From Mycolicibacterium sp. S2-37 (lineage in GTDB: Bacteria; Actinomycetota; Actinomycetes; Mycobacteriales; Mycobacteriaceae), in NCBI RefSeq assembly GCF_017352375.1, contig NZ_JAFEVR010000004.1, positions 310,001 to 374,000 on the forward strand: DNA of 64,000 bases, read 5' to 3'. Both the position numbers and the translations under genes were made by a program. The notes under the pieces were generated by a model. That model saw nothing but the letters and a program-made list of their open reading frames with translations, was not told the origin of the DNA and ran no database searches. Below are positions 1-9,359 of the stretch, piece by piece. Numbering within the stretch: position 1 is the first letter of the stretch; every line of letters begins with the position of its first letter.

Positions 1-374
1 AGCGCCAGAACGGCTCCCCTGCCGTCGCGCAGCGCGGCCCAGAGATGGTCGATGCCGGCCACCGACAGTTCGCGGCCGATCTTGGCGTGGTCCATGCCGG
101 GCAGCCGGAACGCCTCGCGCCAATACCGCGCGTAGGACGCCAGCGAAGCGCGGATCAGCGCGTCCGGCACCTCGGCCGGCGGCACGCCGGTGACCCTGGC
201 CAGGTTCTTGCGCAGCTGTTCGGGTCCGCCGTTGCGGGACGAATACAGCGCACCGGCCTCGAATGCGTTGCGGGCCACGACGTCCGGCACGGCCCGGACC
301 AGTCGCCAACCGGCGGCGTAACCCCAGTCCGAGAGCTTTTCCGGACGTGGCAGCCGACCGCCGAGCGGGGTCAC
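1..374 (-). CDS. patA: Phosphatidylinositol mannoside acyltransferase, N-terminal part (cut by window edge)
   Basis: Reading from a GTG at 374 gives 124 codons starting VTPLGGRLPRPEKLSDWGYA and running off the left edge with no stop. The family (Rv2611c, LpxL/HtrB-like acyltransferases) acylates the mannose of PIM1/PIM2 at the cytoplasmic face of the inner membrane. The stretch SYARYWREAFRLPG near residue 85 is typical of the family; the catalytic HxxxxD motif lies outside the window. The GTG overlaps the pgsA stop as GTGA, which fixes the start and shows translational coupling in a pgsA-patA operon. Identity rests on sequence plus conserved gene order. Confidence 0.88.
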   Translation of the reverse strand, partial: MTPLGGRLPRPEKLSDWGYAAGWRLVRAVPDVVARNAFEAGALYSSRNGGPEQLRKNLARVTGVPPAEVPDALIRASLASYARYWREAFRLPGMDHAKIGRELSVAGIDHLWAALRDGRGAVLA

Positions 375-1021
375 TGGTCGCCCGCCGCCGGCTTCTCCTC
401 GCCGGAGGGTTCGATCGGATCCATCGCCCCCGGCGAAGTGCGCACGGTGTGGACGCGCTGCAGCACCGTGACCACGCTGGCCACTGCGAGCACCCACATG
501 GCCACGTGCACCAGCCACGGCACATGCAGGAACCACACACCGGACAGGCCGGTGCCGGTGAGCACGATGACCAGGCGTTCGGGGCGTTCGATGAAGCCGC
601 CGTCGCCGCGCAGCCCGCTGGCTTCGGCCCTGGCCTTGATGTAGGAGATCACCTGCGAGGTGATCAGGCAGATCAGCGTCGCCACCACCAACGACCGGCT
701 GCCGATGCCGAACGCCGCCCACCACAGCAGTCCGGCGAAGATCGCGCCGTCGGCGATGCGATCGCAGGTCGCGTCGAGCACCGCGCCGAAGCGCCGGCCA
801 CCGCCGCGTTCGCGCGCCATGGCGCCGTCGAGCATGTCGGCGAGGACGAAGACGGCCACCGCGAAGGCGCCCCACCAGAGCTGTCCCATCGGGAACAGCG
901 TCAGCGCGGCCAGCACACTGCCCGCCGTTCCCAGGATCGTGATGCTGTCCGGCGTGAAGCCCAGCCGCAACGCACCCCTGGCGATCGGCCGGGACAGCTT
1001 CACGTAGGCCGCACGCGTCAT
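371..1021 (-). CDS. pgsA: Phosphatidylinositol phosphate synthase (CDP-alcohol phosphatidyltransferase)
   Basis: 216 aa from ATG 1021. It joins inositol phosphate to CDP-diacylglycerol in the membrane, the first step to PI, PIMs and lipoarabinomannan. The CDP-alcohol signature is present as DMLDGAMARERGGG followed by LDATCDRIADG (the D(x)2DG(x)2AR(x)8G(x)3D(x)3D pattern), and several hydrophobic helices follow. ISYIKARAEASGLRGDGGF matches Rv2612c. A CTG at 1039 is in frame and overlaps the stop of the preceding gene as CTGA; it would give a start (L/M)SNFYLM six residues longer, resembling the N-terminus I recall for homologues, so the true start may be this rare codon. Confidence 0.93.
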   Translation of the reverse strand: MTRAAYVKLSRPIARGALRLGFTPDSITILGTAGSVLAALTLFPMGQLWWGAFAVAVFVLADMLDGAMARERGGGRRFGAVLDATCDRIADGAIFAGLLWWAAFGIGSRSLVVATLICLITSQVISYIKARAEASGLRGDGGFIERPERLVIVLTGTGLSGVWFLHVPWLVHVAMWVLAVASVVTVLQRVHTVRTSPGAMDPIEPSGEEKPAAGDQ

Positions 1022-1035
1022 CAGGTAGAAGTTGC

Positions 1036-1665
1036 TCAGTGCTCCAACCCCCCGTCGCTTCGCTCGCCCCGGAGCCCCAACCCCCCGTCGCCTCGCTCGC
1101 CCGTGCGCCTCGCCCATTCGGTGGCCAGCAGTTCGCGCGTCTCCCGCAGCAGCTGCGGGATCACCTTCGATCCGCCGATGATGGTGATGAAGTTGGCGTC
1201 CCCGCCCCAACGCGGGACGACGTGCATGTGCAGGTGCTCGGCCAGCGAGCCGCCCGCCGAGTGCCCCAGATTGAGCCCCACGTTGAAGCCGTGCGGCCGG
1301 GACACGGCCTTGATCACCCGGATCGCCTGCTGCGCGAAGGACATCAGCTCCGCGCTCTCGCTGTCGGTGAGGTCCTCGAGCTCGGAGACCCTGCGGTAGG
1401 GCACCACCATGAGGTGGCCGGGGTTGTACGGGTACAGATTGAGCACCGCGTACACCTCGGCGCCGCGCGCGACGACCAGTCCGTCCTCGTCGGCCATGGT
1501 GGGGATGTCGGTGAACGGCTGCGACGACTGCGGCGAATCCGAGCCCTTCTTCATCGGCGACTCGGCGATGTAGCTCATGCGGTGCGGCGTCCACAGCCGC
1601 TGCAGATGGTCCGGATCGCCGACACCGTGGTCGACGATCGTGCGCTCGTCCGCGTCGCCCGTCAC
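1036..1665 (-). CDS. HIT-family AP4A phosphorylase
   Basis: 209 aa from GTG 1665, which overlaps the thrS stop (GTGA). Orthologue of Rv2613c, which phosphorolyses diadenosine tetraphosphate to ATP and ADP in the cytoplasm. The HIT motif is [16 protein letters not shown], with the central His as nucleophile; [18 protein letters not shown] is the conserved N-terminal part of the fold. AP4A is a by-product of aminoacyl-tRNA synthetases, so coupling to thrS makes functional sense. Another in-frame ATG lies further upstream (1728) but would extend deep into thrS and is rejected. Confidence 0.92.
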   Translation of the reverse strand: MTGDADERTIVDHGVGDPDHLQRLWTPHRMSYIAESPMKKGSDSPQSSQPFTDIPTMADEDGLVVARGAEVYAVLNLYPYNPGHLMVVPYRRVSELEDLTDSESAELMSFAQQAIRVIKAVSRPHGFNVGLNLGHSAGGSLAEHLHMHVVPRWGGDANFITIIGGSKVIPQLLRETRELLATEWARRTGERGDGGLGLRGERSDGGLEH

Positions 1666-3716
1666 GTCGAAGTGCCCACCTTCACCAGATCGGCCGTGGG
1701 AACGGCGTTCTCGCGGGCGGCGATCCACTCCACGATGGCATCGATCGCCGCGTCGCGCGGCACGCCGTTGATCTGGGTGCGGTCACCGAAGCGGAACGAC
1801 ACCGCGCCGGCATCCACATCTTTGTCTCCGGCCAGAAGCATGAACGGCACCTTCTGGTTGGTGTGGTTGACGATCTTCTTGGCCATCCGGTCGTCGCTGG
1901 CGTCGACCTCGACGCGTACGCCACGCGTCCGCAGCGCCGCGGCCACCTCGTCGAGATAGGGCACGTGGGCGTCCGCGACCGGGATGCCGACCGCCTGGAC
2001 CGGCGCCAGCCACGCCGGGAACGCGCCGGCGTAGTGCTCGGTGAGGATCCCGAAGAACCGCTCGATCGACCCGAACAGCGCGCGGTGGATCATCACCGGA
2101 CGCTGCCGGGTGCCGTCGGCGGCGGTGTACTCGAGCTCGAAACGCTCGGGCATGTTGAAATCCAGCTGAATTGTCGACATCTGCCAGTTGCGGCCCAGCG
2201 CGTCGCGAACCTGCACCGAGATCTTCGGCCCGTAGAACGCCGCACCGCCCGGGTCGGGCACGAGTTCCAGCCCCGAGGCCTCGGCCACCTGCCGCAGAGT
2301 ATCGGTGGCTTCTTCCCAGAGCTCGTCGGATCCGACGAACTTGTCCGGATCCTTAGTCGACAGCTCCAGGTAGTAGTCGTCGAGGCCGTAGTCCGCCAAC
2401 AGGTCGAGGACGAACTGCAACAGCGACGTCAGCTCCCCCCGCATGTCCTCGCGGGTGGTGTAGATATGCGCGTCGTCTTGGGTCATGCCGCGCACGCGGG
2501 TCAGCCCGTGGATGACCCCGGACTTCTCGTAGCGGTACACACTGCCGAATTCGAAGAGCCGCAACGGAAGTTCGCGGTACGAGCGCCCTCGCGACCGGAA
2601 AATCAGGCAGTGCATGGGACAGTTCATCGGCTTGAGGTAGTAGTCCTGGCCGGGTTTGCGCACCGTGCCGTCCTCGGCGTACTCCGCGTCGACGTGCATG
2701 GGCGGGAACATGCCGTCGGCGTACCACTCCAGGTGCCCGGAGGTGATGTAGAGCTGTTCCTTGGTGATGTGCGGGGTGTTGACGAAGTCGTAGCCCGCTT
2801 CGATGTGCTTGCGGCGCGAGTATTCTTCGAGCTCGCGGCGCACCATGCCCCCTTTGGGGTGGAAAACCGGTAAGCCCGAACCCAGTTCGTCGGGGAAGCT
2901 GAACAGGTCGAGTTCGGCGCCGAGCCGGCGATGGTCGCGGCGCTGCGCCTCCTCGATGAGTTCGAGGTGGCGGTCGAGGGCCTCCTGGGACTCCCATGCC
3001 GTTCCGTAGATGCGCTGCAGACTGGCGTTGTCCTGGTCGCCGCGCCAGTACGCGGCGGAGCTGCGGGTCAGCTTGAACGCGGGGATGTAGCGCGTCGTCG
3101 GGATGTGCGGACCGCGGCACAGATCGCCCCAGATCCGTTCGCGGGTCCGGGGATTGAGGTTGTCGTAGGCGGTCAGCTCGTCGCCGCCGACCTCCATGAC
3201 CTCGGGATCGCCGGACTTGTCGTCGACGAGTTCCAGCTTGTACGGCTCGCTGGCCAATTCCTCGCGCGCCGCATCCTTGGACGCGTAGACCCGCCGCTCG
3301 AACAGCTGACCGTCCTTGACGATCTTGCGCATCCGCTTCTCGAGTGCCTCGAGGTCCTCGGGCGTGAACGGCTGCGGCACGTCGAAGTCGTAGTAGAAAC
3401 CGTCGGTGATGGGCGGGCCGATGCCGAGTTTGGCCTCCGGGAACAGTTCCTGGACCGCCTGGGCGAGCACGTGGGCTGCGGAGTGCCGGATGACGCTCCG
3501 GCCGTCCTCGGTGTCCGCCGCGACCGGCACCACCTCGACGTCGGCTTCGGGTGCCCACGACAGATCGCGCAACCGGCCCTCGGCGTCACGCACCACGACG
3601 ATGGCGTCAGCCGCGCCGCGGCCCGGCAGCCCCGCCTCGCGGACCGCGGCTCCCGCAGTCGTCCCGGCAGCGACCCGGATGGGGGCTGCTGGGGCGGGGC
3701 TGGCGGCGGCGCTCAT
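1662..3716 (-). CDS. thrS: Threonyl-tRNA synthetase
   Basis: 684 aa, close to the 692 aa of Rv2614c. Charges tRNA-Thr. Domain order: short TGS domain (about 12-75), tRNA-SAD editing domain with HSAAH near residue 80 and the second zinc-type motif further on, class II core with motif 2 around the [20 protein letters not shown] stretch, zinc-ligand Cys in MNCPMHC, motif 3 including [15 protein letters not shown], and a C-terminal anticodon-binding domain ending near [11 protein letters not shown]. First gene of the thrS-HIT-pgsA-patA operon, each pair joined by a 4-bp overlap. Confidence 0.97.
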   Translation of the reverse strand: MSAAASPAPAAPIRVAAGTTAGAAVREAGLPGRGAADAIVVVRDAEGRLRDLSWAPEADVEVVPVAADTEDGRSVIRHSAAHVLAQAVQELFPEAKLGIGPPITDGFYYDFDVPQPFTPEDLEALEKRMRKIVKDGQLFERRVYASKDAAREELASEPYKLELVDDKSGDPEVMEVGGDELTAYDNLNPRTRERIWGDLCRGPHIPTTRYIPAFKLTRSSAAYWRGDQDNASLQRIYGTAWESQEALDRHLELIEEAQRRDHRRLGAELDLFSFPDELGSGLPVFHPKGGMVRRELEEYSRRKHIEAGYDFVNTPHITKEQLYITSGHLEWYADGMFPPMHVDAEYAEDGTVRKPGQDYYLKPMNCPMHCLIFRSRGRSYRELPLRLFEFGSVYRYEKSGVIHGLTRVRGMTQDDAHIYTTREDMRGELTSLLQFVLDLLADYGLDDYYLELSTKDPDKFVGSDELWEEATDTLRQVAEASGLELVPDPGGAAFYGPKISVQVRDALGRNWQMSTIQLDFNMPERFELEYTAADGTRQRPVMIHRALFGSIERFFGILTEHYAGAFPAWLAPVQAVGIPVADAHVPYLDEVAAALRTRGVRVEVDASDDRMAKKIVNHTNQKVPFMLLAGDKDVDAGAVSFRFGDRTQINGVPRDAAIDAIVEWIAARENAVPTADLVKVGTST

Positions 3717-3776
3717 CGGTGGTTCTCCAAGCTTTCGGGGTGTGATGCGACGCGACCATGCTATCGGGGTGGGCGA

Positions 3777-4232
3777 TCAGTCTCCGACCCCGATGGGACT
3801 GTTCAGCCACGGGTGTTCGACGCCGGTGATCTCGCCCGCCCAATCGAGGGCACCCAGCAGCCACAGGGTGCCCGCGACGATCAGCGCCGTCAGCACACCG
3901 CCGAGGATCTGTACGATCGCGCCCTGGCGGTGGAACCAGTCCATGACCTTGTCGTAGCGCTCCTTGACGTGGGCCAGCAGGCGCCGTGCCCAGTCGAATT
4001 CGGTGGCCAGGATGCCCAGCCCGATGAACACGATGGCCCAGCCCGGACCGGGGTACGGAATCGCCACGATGCCCACGGCGAACACCGCGGTGCCGACGAC
4101 GCCGACGGCGATGCGGTAGAAGAACTCGAGGCGGGGGCGTTCGCGCAGCCGGTCGCGCCAGCGGCCCCATCGGCGCTTCACCGCAGCGAAGCGGTGTGTC
4201 TCCTGGGTGTCGTCGTGCGGTCTGTCGCTCAC
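3777..4232 (-). CDS. PGPGW-motif small membrane protein (TIGR02611 type)
   Basis: 151 aa. Has the defining PGPGW motif in IPYPGPGWAIVFIGLGILA between two hydrophobic helices (about 42-60 and 67-85), an amphipathic charged stretch (EFDWARRLLAHVKERYDKV), then a third helix pair near residues 107-130. Similar to Rv2617c in M. tuberculosis, which also lies close to thrS. Function unknown. The ATG overlaps the stop of the upstream thioesterase (ATGA-type, 4 bp), so the two are co-translated; thrS follows 60 bp downstream on the same strand. Confidence 0.85.
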   Translation of the reverse strand: MSDRPHDDTQETHRFAAVKRRWGRWRDRLRERPRLEFFYRIAVGVVGTAVFAVGIVAIPYPGPGWAIVFIGLGILATEFDWARRLLAHVKERYDKVMDWFHRQGAIVQILGGVLTALIVAGTLWLLGALDWAGEITGVEHPWLNSPIGVGD

Positions 4233-4855
4233 GGTTGTCCCGGCTTCAGTCGGACGAACAGCGCCTCGGCGTCGGCCAGCACGGTGTCGCCGTCGAGGAG
4301 CCGGCCCTCGACGAAGATCTTGCGGCCCTCGATGCGGTCGATACCGGCCTCGACGCGCAGGGTCGTCTCGACGGGCGCGATGTGGCGGTAGTTCACGTGC
4401 AGGTATGCGGTGCGCTGGTAACGGCTCTCGGTCAGCTTGTAGGCGGTGTAACCGAGCACCGAGTCGAACAGCAGCGCCACCGCTCCACCGTGTGCGGCGC
4501 CGTTGCGGCCCAGATAGAAGCGGCGGAACACGGCATCACCGCCGATGCGGCCGTCGGCGGTCTTGCTCAGGACCATCGGCACCTGCAGGATGTTGCCGCG
4601 ATTGGGCAGGTCGACACGCCGGCCCGAGGGTGAGTGCCACTCATCGGCGCGGTACGGCTCGAGCAGGTCGGTGACCTTCTCGATCAGGCCTGCGGCCTCG
4701 CTGACCACCTCGTCCGGCGCGTCGGCGCTGCGGGCCAGATCCTGCAATGTCCGTACGGCGTCGACGAAGCGCCCGTAGTCCGGACCGCCGCGGGTGGTGG
4801 GCACCGGCGGATTGAAGCCGCCGCCGGTGGGCGTCTCGGTCTGGTCAGTGGCCAC
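4229..4855 (-). CDS. PaaI-type hotdog thioesterase
   Basis: 208 aa from GTG 4855 (VATDQTETPTGGGFNPP). A single hotdog fold lies in the C-terminal half; GAAHGGAVALLFDSVLGYTA carries the HGG(A/V)-plus-acidic pattern of PaaI acyl-CoA thioesterases, followed by TAYLHVNYRHIAPVETTLRV. It would hydrolyse an acyl-CoA in the cytoplasm; substrate unknown. An upstream in-frame ATG at 4924 would overlap the aldo/keto reductase by 44 bp and adds no family-like residues, so the GTG is preferred. Operon with the PGPGW protein downstream. Confidence 0.85.
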   Translation of the reverse strand: MATDQTETPTGGGFNPPVPTTRGGPDYGRFVDAVRTLQDLARSADAPDEVVSEAAGLIEKVTDLLEPYRADEWHSPSGRRVDLPNRGNILQVPMVLSKTADGRIGGDAVFRRFYLGRNGAAHGGAVALLFDSVLGYTAYKLTESRYQRTAYLHVNYRHIAPVETTLRVEAGIDRIEGRKIFVEGRLLDGDTVLADAEALFVRLKPGQP

Positions 4856-4880
4856 ATCGCCCAAGATATGGGGCGCTGCG

Positions 4881-5726
4881 TCAATCAGCGGCACCGGCAC
4901 GGCTGAGGGTCTCGAACTCGTCATCGGAGAGGGTGATCTGTCCGGCGGCGACGTTCTCCTCGAGGTGGGCGACGCTGGAGGTGCCGGGGATCGGCAGCAT
5001 GGTCGGCGACCTCTTCAGCAGCCACGCCAGCGCGAGTTGCGACGGGGTCGCGTGGTGGTCGGCGGCGATGCGCTCCAGCGGTCCCCCGGGGGCGGCGAGC
5101 GGCCCGGCCGCCAGCGGGAACCATGGGATGAATGCGATGCCCTCCGCTGCGGTCTTGTCGACGAGGGGTTCGGAGCCCCGTGCCCCGACGTTGTACATGT
5201 TCTGCACCGAGACGATCGTCGCGGTCTGCTGCGCGGCCACGAGTTGGTCGACCGTGACCTCCGAGAGGCCGATGTGGCGGATCTTGCCCTCCTGCTGCAG
5301 GGCGGCGAGTTCGCCGATCTGGTCCTCGGCCGGGAATTTGTCGTCGATGCGGTGCAGCTGGAACAGGTCGATGGTGTCGACACCCAGCCGGCGCAGGCTC
5401 ATCTCGCATTCCTGTCGCAGATAGGCCGGAAAGCCCAACGGCGTCCACGCATCGGGCCCGGTGCGCAACAGTCCGGCCTTGGTGGCGATGACCAGGCCGT
5501 CCGGATACGGGTGCAGCGCCTCGCGGATCAGATCCTCCGACACGTACGGGCCATAGGAGTCGGCGGTGTCGATGAAGTCGACCCCCAGCTCGACCGCCCG
5601 GCGCAGGACACGAATGCACTCGTCCCGGTCGATCGGCGGGCCCCAGACGCCCTTACCGGTGATGCGCATCGCACCGAAGCCGAGTCGCTGAACGGTCAGG
5701 TCGCCGCCGAGGGTGAAGGTGGTCAT
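4881..5726 (-). CDS. Aldo/keto reductase
   Basis: 281 aa from ATG 5726 (MTTFTLGGDLTVQRLGFGAM). NADPH-dependent reductase with a TIM-barrel fold. Catalytic tetrad candidates are all visible: Asp and Tyr in FIDTADSYGPYVSEDLI, Lys in LVIATKAGL and His in DLFQLHRIDDK. The C-terminal cofactor site includes IPGTSSVAHLEENVAA. An in-frame ATG 60 bp upstream would cross the divergent DUF1990 start and is not used. Substrate not predictable. Divergent from the next gene with only 37 bp between the starts. Confidence 0.9.
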   Translation of the reverse strand: MTTFTLGGDLTVQRLGFGAMRITGKGVWGPPIDRDECIRVLRRAVELGVDFIDTADSYGPYVSEDLIREALHPYPDGLVIATKAGLLRTGPDAWTPLGFPAYLRQECEMSLRRLGVDTIDLFQLHRIDDKFPAEDQIGELAALQQEGKIRHIGLSEVTVDQLVAAQQTATIVSVQNMYNVGARGSEPLVDKTAAEGIAFIPWFPLAAGPLAAPGGPLERIAADHHATPSQLALAWLLKRSPTMLPIPGTSSVAHLEENVAAGQITLSDDEFETLSRAGAAD

Positions 5727-5763
5727 GTCCCGACCGTACGCGTGCTGCTGGCATGGTGACGGG

Positions 5764-6261
5764 GTGAAGCTGAGTGACCTGGCCACCCTTGCGCTGACCT
5801 ACGACGAAGTGGGCGCGACCGCAGGCCCACTGCCGGCGGGATACCACCATGTTCGGCGGTCCCGCGAAATCGGCTCCGGCCGTGCGCGTTTCGACGAAGC
5901 CGCCGAATCGGTGATGCGGTGGGGAATGCTGCGCGGCGCCGGCCTGAAGGTCACGGCCACCACCGAGGTGGCTGCGGTCGGTTCGGAGGTCATCGTCGGG
6001 ATGGGTCCGGTGCGGGTGCCGTGCCGGGTGGTCTACGTCGTCGACGAACCGGACCGCCGCGGCTTCGCGTACGGCACGCTGCCCGGTCACGCCGAATCCG
6101 GGGAAGAACTGTTCGCCGTGCGTCACGACCCGTCCACCGACCTGGTCTACGCGGAGGTCGCGGCGTTCTCCCGGCATGGGACGTGGTGGAGCCGGCTGGC
6201 CGGCCCGGTGACGTCGGTGCTGCAGCGGGTGGTCACCGCACGCTACCTACGGGCTCTGTGA
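5764..6261 (+). CDS. DUF1990 family protein
   Basis: 165 aa from GTG 5764. The N-terminal LTYDEVGATAGPLPAGYHH is the hallmark of DUF1990 (YxxVGAT...PxGY), and the rest has the expected mixed beta content ending FSRHGTWWSRLAGPVTSVLQ. Such proteins resemble START/SRPBCC-like ligand-binding folds, but no function is established. It diverges from the aldo/keto reductase and its 3' end overlaps the convergent membrane protein by 29 bp. Confidence 0.85.
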   Translation: MKLSDLATLALTYDEVGATAGPLPAGYHHVRRSREIGSGRARFDEAAESVMRWGMLRGAGLKVTATTEVAAVGSEVIVGMGPVRVPCRVVYVVDEPDRRGFAYGTLPGHAESGEELFAVRHDPSTDLVYAEVAAFSRHGTWWSRLAGPVTSVLQRVVTARYLRAL

Positions 6262-7318
6262 CGTCCTCGCGGACCTCCCGCAGCACCGCCACGCCGATCT
6301 GGTAGTTGAGGATCGCGAGAGTGAACAGGCCGATCGACACACCGACCAGTGCGCCGAAGCCCTCGGTCGCGAAGTCGACGAAGGCGTTGAGGAACGTGGA
6401 GATGAGCGCGGCGTTACGCAACCAGCGCAGCGGCCACACCCGGTCGGTTCGTCGGCGGGCGATCATCGCGGGCACCGCGATCGCGGCGGTGGTCGCCGCG
6501 ACGACGAGCAGGATGATCGACGCCGGAGTCGCCCCGTCGAGTTCGAAGACCACGGCGTCGTCCTCGTAGTAGTAGCCGCCGAGCGCGATGCCCAGCACAC
6601 CGAACAGCAGACCGCCCACGGCGCTCAGGACGAGCAGCCAGCCGACCAACGGCACCCATCGCGGGCTCCGTAAGAAGCCGGGGACCAGTCGTGGCGCGCA
6701 CTTCTGCAACCGGTAGAGCCGGTCGGGTGCGTGGTCGGCGGTGAGCAGCAGTGCGCGCACATGCGCCACCTCGTCGGGGTCGGCGCCGCCGGTGTCGGCC
6801 TGAGCGAGCAGTGCGAGCCCGACGTCACGGCGGTGGTCCGCCAGTCCCCTGGCCACCCCGTCGGCGGCGATCACGGTGGCCGAGGCGAGGCATTCCCTGG
6901 CGGTGAGCGGACGGAAGTCGCGGACGATGCGGGCGCCGACGAGGATGACGACGACGAGGATGTACATGATCTCGGCCGACGGACCGTAGAAGTAGTCGTT
7001 GTTCTTGGTGACGAACTTGCCGACCTCGTCGAGGAACAGCCCGAACCCGACACCGCCGAGCACAACCGCAGCCACCCGAGTGCCCGTTCCGATGGTCAGC
7101 CATCCCATGACCAGGGCCACCATCATCAGCGCGCCGCCCCACAGCGCGTGGGCGATGTGCAGGTTCCCGCCGCCGATCTGCGGATATCCGGTCAATTCGA
7201 GATAGAGCCGCGTGATCAGAATGGCGGCGATGGCGATGAGGACGAAGCCCTCGGCCGCCGCCGAGCCGGTCGCGTCGCGCGTGATCGGCCCGCGGCGACC
7301 GTGCTGAACGCTGTCCAT
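6233..7318 (-). CDS. Multi-pass membrane protein of unknown function
   Basis: 361 aa from ATG 7318, chosen because a strong ribosome site (GGGAGGAAGC) lies just upstream; an in-frame ATG at 7366 has none. Hydrophobic helices occur near residues 20-38, 57-80, 85-105, 125-145, 225-255, 260-295 and 310-345, with a soluble charged segment (about 150-215, LADHRRDVGLALLAQADTGG) in the middle. No family recognised with confidence. Its 3' end overlaps the convergent DUF1990 gene; its start faces the GAF-ANTAR gene. Confidence 0.78.
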   Translation of the reverse strand: MDSVQHGRRGPITRDATGSAAAEGFVLIAIAAILITRLYLELTGYPQIGGGNLHIAHALWGGALMMVALVMGWLTIGTGTRVAAVVLGGVGFGLFLDEVGKFVTKNNDYFYGPSAEIMYILVVVILVGARIVRDFRPLTARECLASATVIAADGVARGLADHRRDVGLALLAQADTGGADPDEVAHVRALLLTADHAPDRLYRLQKCAPRLVPGFLRSPRWVPLVGWLLVLSAVGGLLFGVLGIALGGYYYEDDAVVFELDGATPASIILLVVAATTAAIAVPAMIARRRTDRVWPLRWLRNAALISTFLNAFVDFATEGFGALVGVSIGLFTLAILNYQIGVAVLREVREDVTEPVGSVR

Positions 7319-7389
7319 GCTTCCTCCCGCTCGACGCTTTCCGGTCGATTGCTTAGCCTTGAGCAACTTATCTACCGCACACTGATCGG

Positions 7390-8103
7390 ATGGCCCTGGT
7401 GAACGAACCTCTGGTGGTGCACGAAGTTCACGGTCGCATCGCCGATCTGGTGCAGCAATTGCACGGCCGGCTCGACACCGACGCCGAGACCGTCATCGAG
7501 GAGCTGGTCGAGCACGCCGCGGTGGAGATCCCCGGCGCGCAGTACGCGGGCATCACCGTCACCCGCGACCGGCGACACATCGACACCCCCGCGGCGACGC
7601 ACAAGTGGCCGATCCTGCTCGACGAGATCCAGCAGCGCCACGGCGAGGGACCGTGCCTGACCGCGGCGTGGGAGGAGCGGACCGTACACGTCGTCGATCT
7701 CGAGCAGGACGACCGCTTCCCGCTGTACCGCCGTGACGTCCTCGAGCAGACGCCGATCCGCTCGATCATGGCGTTCCAGTTGTTCATCGCCGACGAGACG
7801 ATGGGCGCGCTCAACGTCTACGCCGAACGGCCCGGCGTGTTCGGGTCCGAGACCAAGGAGATCGGGCGGATCTTCGCCTCCTACTCGTCGGTCGCCTGGA
7901 AGTCCGCGCGCCGGGGCGAGCAGTTCAGGAAGGCCCTGTTGAGTCGCGATGTGATCGGCCAGGCCAAGGGCATGATCATGGAGCGCTACGCAGTCGACTC
8001 GGCACAGGCCTTCGATCTGCTGCGCAAGCTGTCGCAGGATTCCAACGTGCCGCTGGTCCGGATCGCCACCGACCTCGTCAGCGGGGAGAAGCACGACAGC
8101 TAG
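7390..8103 (+). CDS. GAF-ANTAR RNA-binding antiterminator
   Basis: 237 aa. Residues about 28-165 form a GAF sensor domain (IPGAQYAGITVTRDRRHIDT, GPCLTAAWEERTVHVVDLEQ, AFQLFIADETMGALNVYAE). Residues about 175-230 form an ANTAR domain (SRDVIGQAKGMIMERYAVDS then AFDLLRKLSQDSN). ANTAR proteins bind paired hairpins in nascent RNA to stop termination; GAF-ANTAR fusions are common in mycobacteria. Targets unknown. Its 3' end overlaps the convergent hydrolase by 4 bp. Confidence 0.93.
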   Translation: MALVNEPLVVHEVHGRIADLVQQLHGRLDTDAETVIEELVEHAAVEIPGAQYAGITVTRDRRHIDTPAATHKWPILLDEIQQRHGEGPCLTAAWEERTVHVVDLEQDDRFPLYRRDVLEQTPIRSIMAFQLFIADETMGALNVYAERPGVFGSETKEIGRIFASYSSVAWKSARRGEQFRKALLSRDVIGQAKGMIMERYAVDSAQAFDLLRKLSQDSNVPLVRIATDLVSGEKHDS

Positions 8104-8858
8104 CGTCTGTCGGCGAGCACCTTCTCGAGCCACGTCAACACAGGCGGAGCCACCTGCCCGACGGCCGACTCGGCGACGATCCAGTGCGGCAACGTCGGGT
8201 GCACCTGGTGCTCGGCGCCGTAACGCCTCGCGATGCGACGCGACATCCACTGCGCCACGTTGCGATCCTGGCCGGCGCTGACGCAGAGGACGGGGCAGGT
8301 GACGTCCGCCGCCTCGACGCGGGTGGACGAAGCGCCCAGCGACATCTCCCGGAGGATGCGCCCCGAATCGCGGACCAACTCACCGACGAGCTCGTTCTGC
8401 TCGGCGGGCGGCAGCGTGCAGAGCGGAACTGCGCGCATGATCTTCGGTGACGGCAGGAAGGGCCTGCCGGCCATGATCGCGGGCAGCAGCGGCAGCACAT
8501 GAGGCAACGCCCTGGGCTGCATCCACAGGACGCCCGGCGGTACCGAGGCAAGCAGTACGGCCGCGGTCGGCCGGCGGGCGGCGGCGATCTTCTGGGTGAG
8601 CAGACCGCCCATGCTGTGGCCGATCACAATCGGCGCACCACCGATCCGGTCGTAAGCCTCGAGGGCGACCTGAAAACAGTCCTGGATGCCGGTGTGGGTC
8701 AGCACCGCTTCGTCGGTCGGCTCACGCCCAGGCAGCGTAGGCGCGTGCGTCCGGTATCCGGCGGCTTCGAAGAAACGAATCCACGGCATCAGCAGTGACG
8801 GTTTCCCGAAGACGCCGTGGAGGAACAGGATCGGCGGCATGGGCTCGTGGGCGGCCAC
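8100..8858 (-). CDS. Alpha/beta hydrolase
   Basis: 252 aa from GTG 8858 (VAAHEPMPPILFLHGVFG); an in-frame ATG at 8840 is an alternative. Oxyanion HG in LFLHGVFGKP, nucleophile Ser in IVIGHSMGGLLTQ, acid Asp in SAGQDRNVAQ and His in HPTLPHWIVAE complete the triad. Size and motifs fit a small esterase or lipase of the AB-hydrolase-6 type; substrate unknown. Convergent with the GAF-ANTAR gene. Confidence 0.88.
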   Translation of the reverse strand: MAAHEPMPPILFLHGVFGKPSLLMPWIRFFEAAGYRTHAPTLPGREPTDEAVLTHTGIQDCFQVALEAYDRIGGAPIVIGHSMGGLLTQKIAAARRPTAAVLLASVPPGVLWMQPRALPHVLPLLPAIMAGRPFLPSPKIMRAVPLCTLPPAEQNELVGELVRDSGRILREMSLGASSTRVEAADVTCPVLCVSAGQDRNVAQWMSRRIARRYGAEHQVHPTLPHWIVAESAVGQVAPPVLTWLEKVLADRR

Positions 8859-8960
8859 GGGGTGAGTATGCCCCGACGTCCAGTTCAGGTCGAAGGGTTT
8901 TGGGGCCCCTGGTCGGGGGCACCACAGTGCACACAACGGCAACGCAGAGGTTGGTATGTG

Positions 8961-9359
8961 ATGAGTCTCGAATCGAAGCCGACGACCGACGCGTCGATCG
9001 GTGAGTTGATGGGTCAGTTGTCGGCGCAGACGTCGCGGCTGGTGCGCGACGAGCTGCGGCTGGCACAGAAGGAATTCCAGGAGTCCGCCAAGCATGCGGG
9101 CATCGGAGCCGGGCTGCTCAGCGTGGCGGGCCTGTTCGCCTTCCTCGGCCTGGTCACGGTGATCGCAGCGGCGGTGGCGGCGCTGTCACTGGTGCTGCCG
9201 GTGTGGGCGGCGGCGCTGATCGTGGCGGTGGTGCTGTTCATCGTCGCCGGAATCGCCGCGCTGGTGAGCAAGAAGCAGGTCGAGGAGGTCACGCCCGCGG
9301 CGCCGCGGACCGCGCAGACCGTCAAGGCCGACATCCAAGAGATCAAGGACCGCACCTGA
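8961..9359 (+). CDS. Actinobacterial Holin-X / phage-holin-like membrane protein
   Basis: 132 aa. An N-terminal amphipathic region (SIGELMGQLSAQTSRLVRDE) is followed by two hydrophobic helices (about 50-78 and 82-104) and a Lys/Glu-rich tail. This layout fits the Holin-X family (PF07332) found in actinobacterial genomes, usually next to a DUF3618 gene as here. No lytic role is shown for these chromosomal copies. The stop overlaps the next ATG (TGATG frame), so the two are co-translated. Confidence 0.87.
   Translation: MSLESKPTTDASIGELMGQLSAQTSRLVRDELRLAQKEFQESAKHAGIGAGLLSVAGLFAFLGLVTVIAAAVAALSLVLPVWAAALIVAVVLFIVAGIAALVSKKQVEEVTPAAPRTAQTVKADIQEIKDRT

Noticed and set aside
7378..7390. A 12/13 match to the shared operator core upstream of the GAF-ANTAR gene
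   Set aside because: Isolated, no extended arms, in the housekeeping flank and touching the start codon; taken as background and a reminder that 12/13 matches alone are weak.
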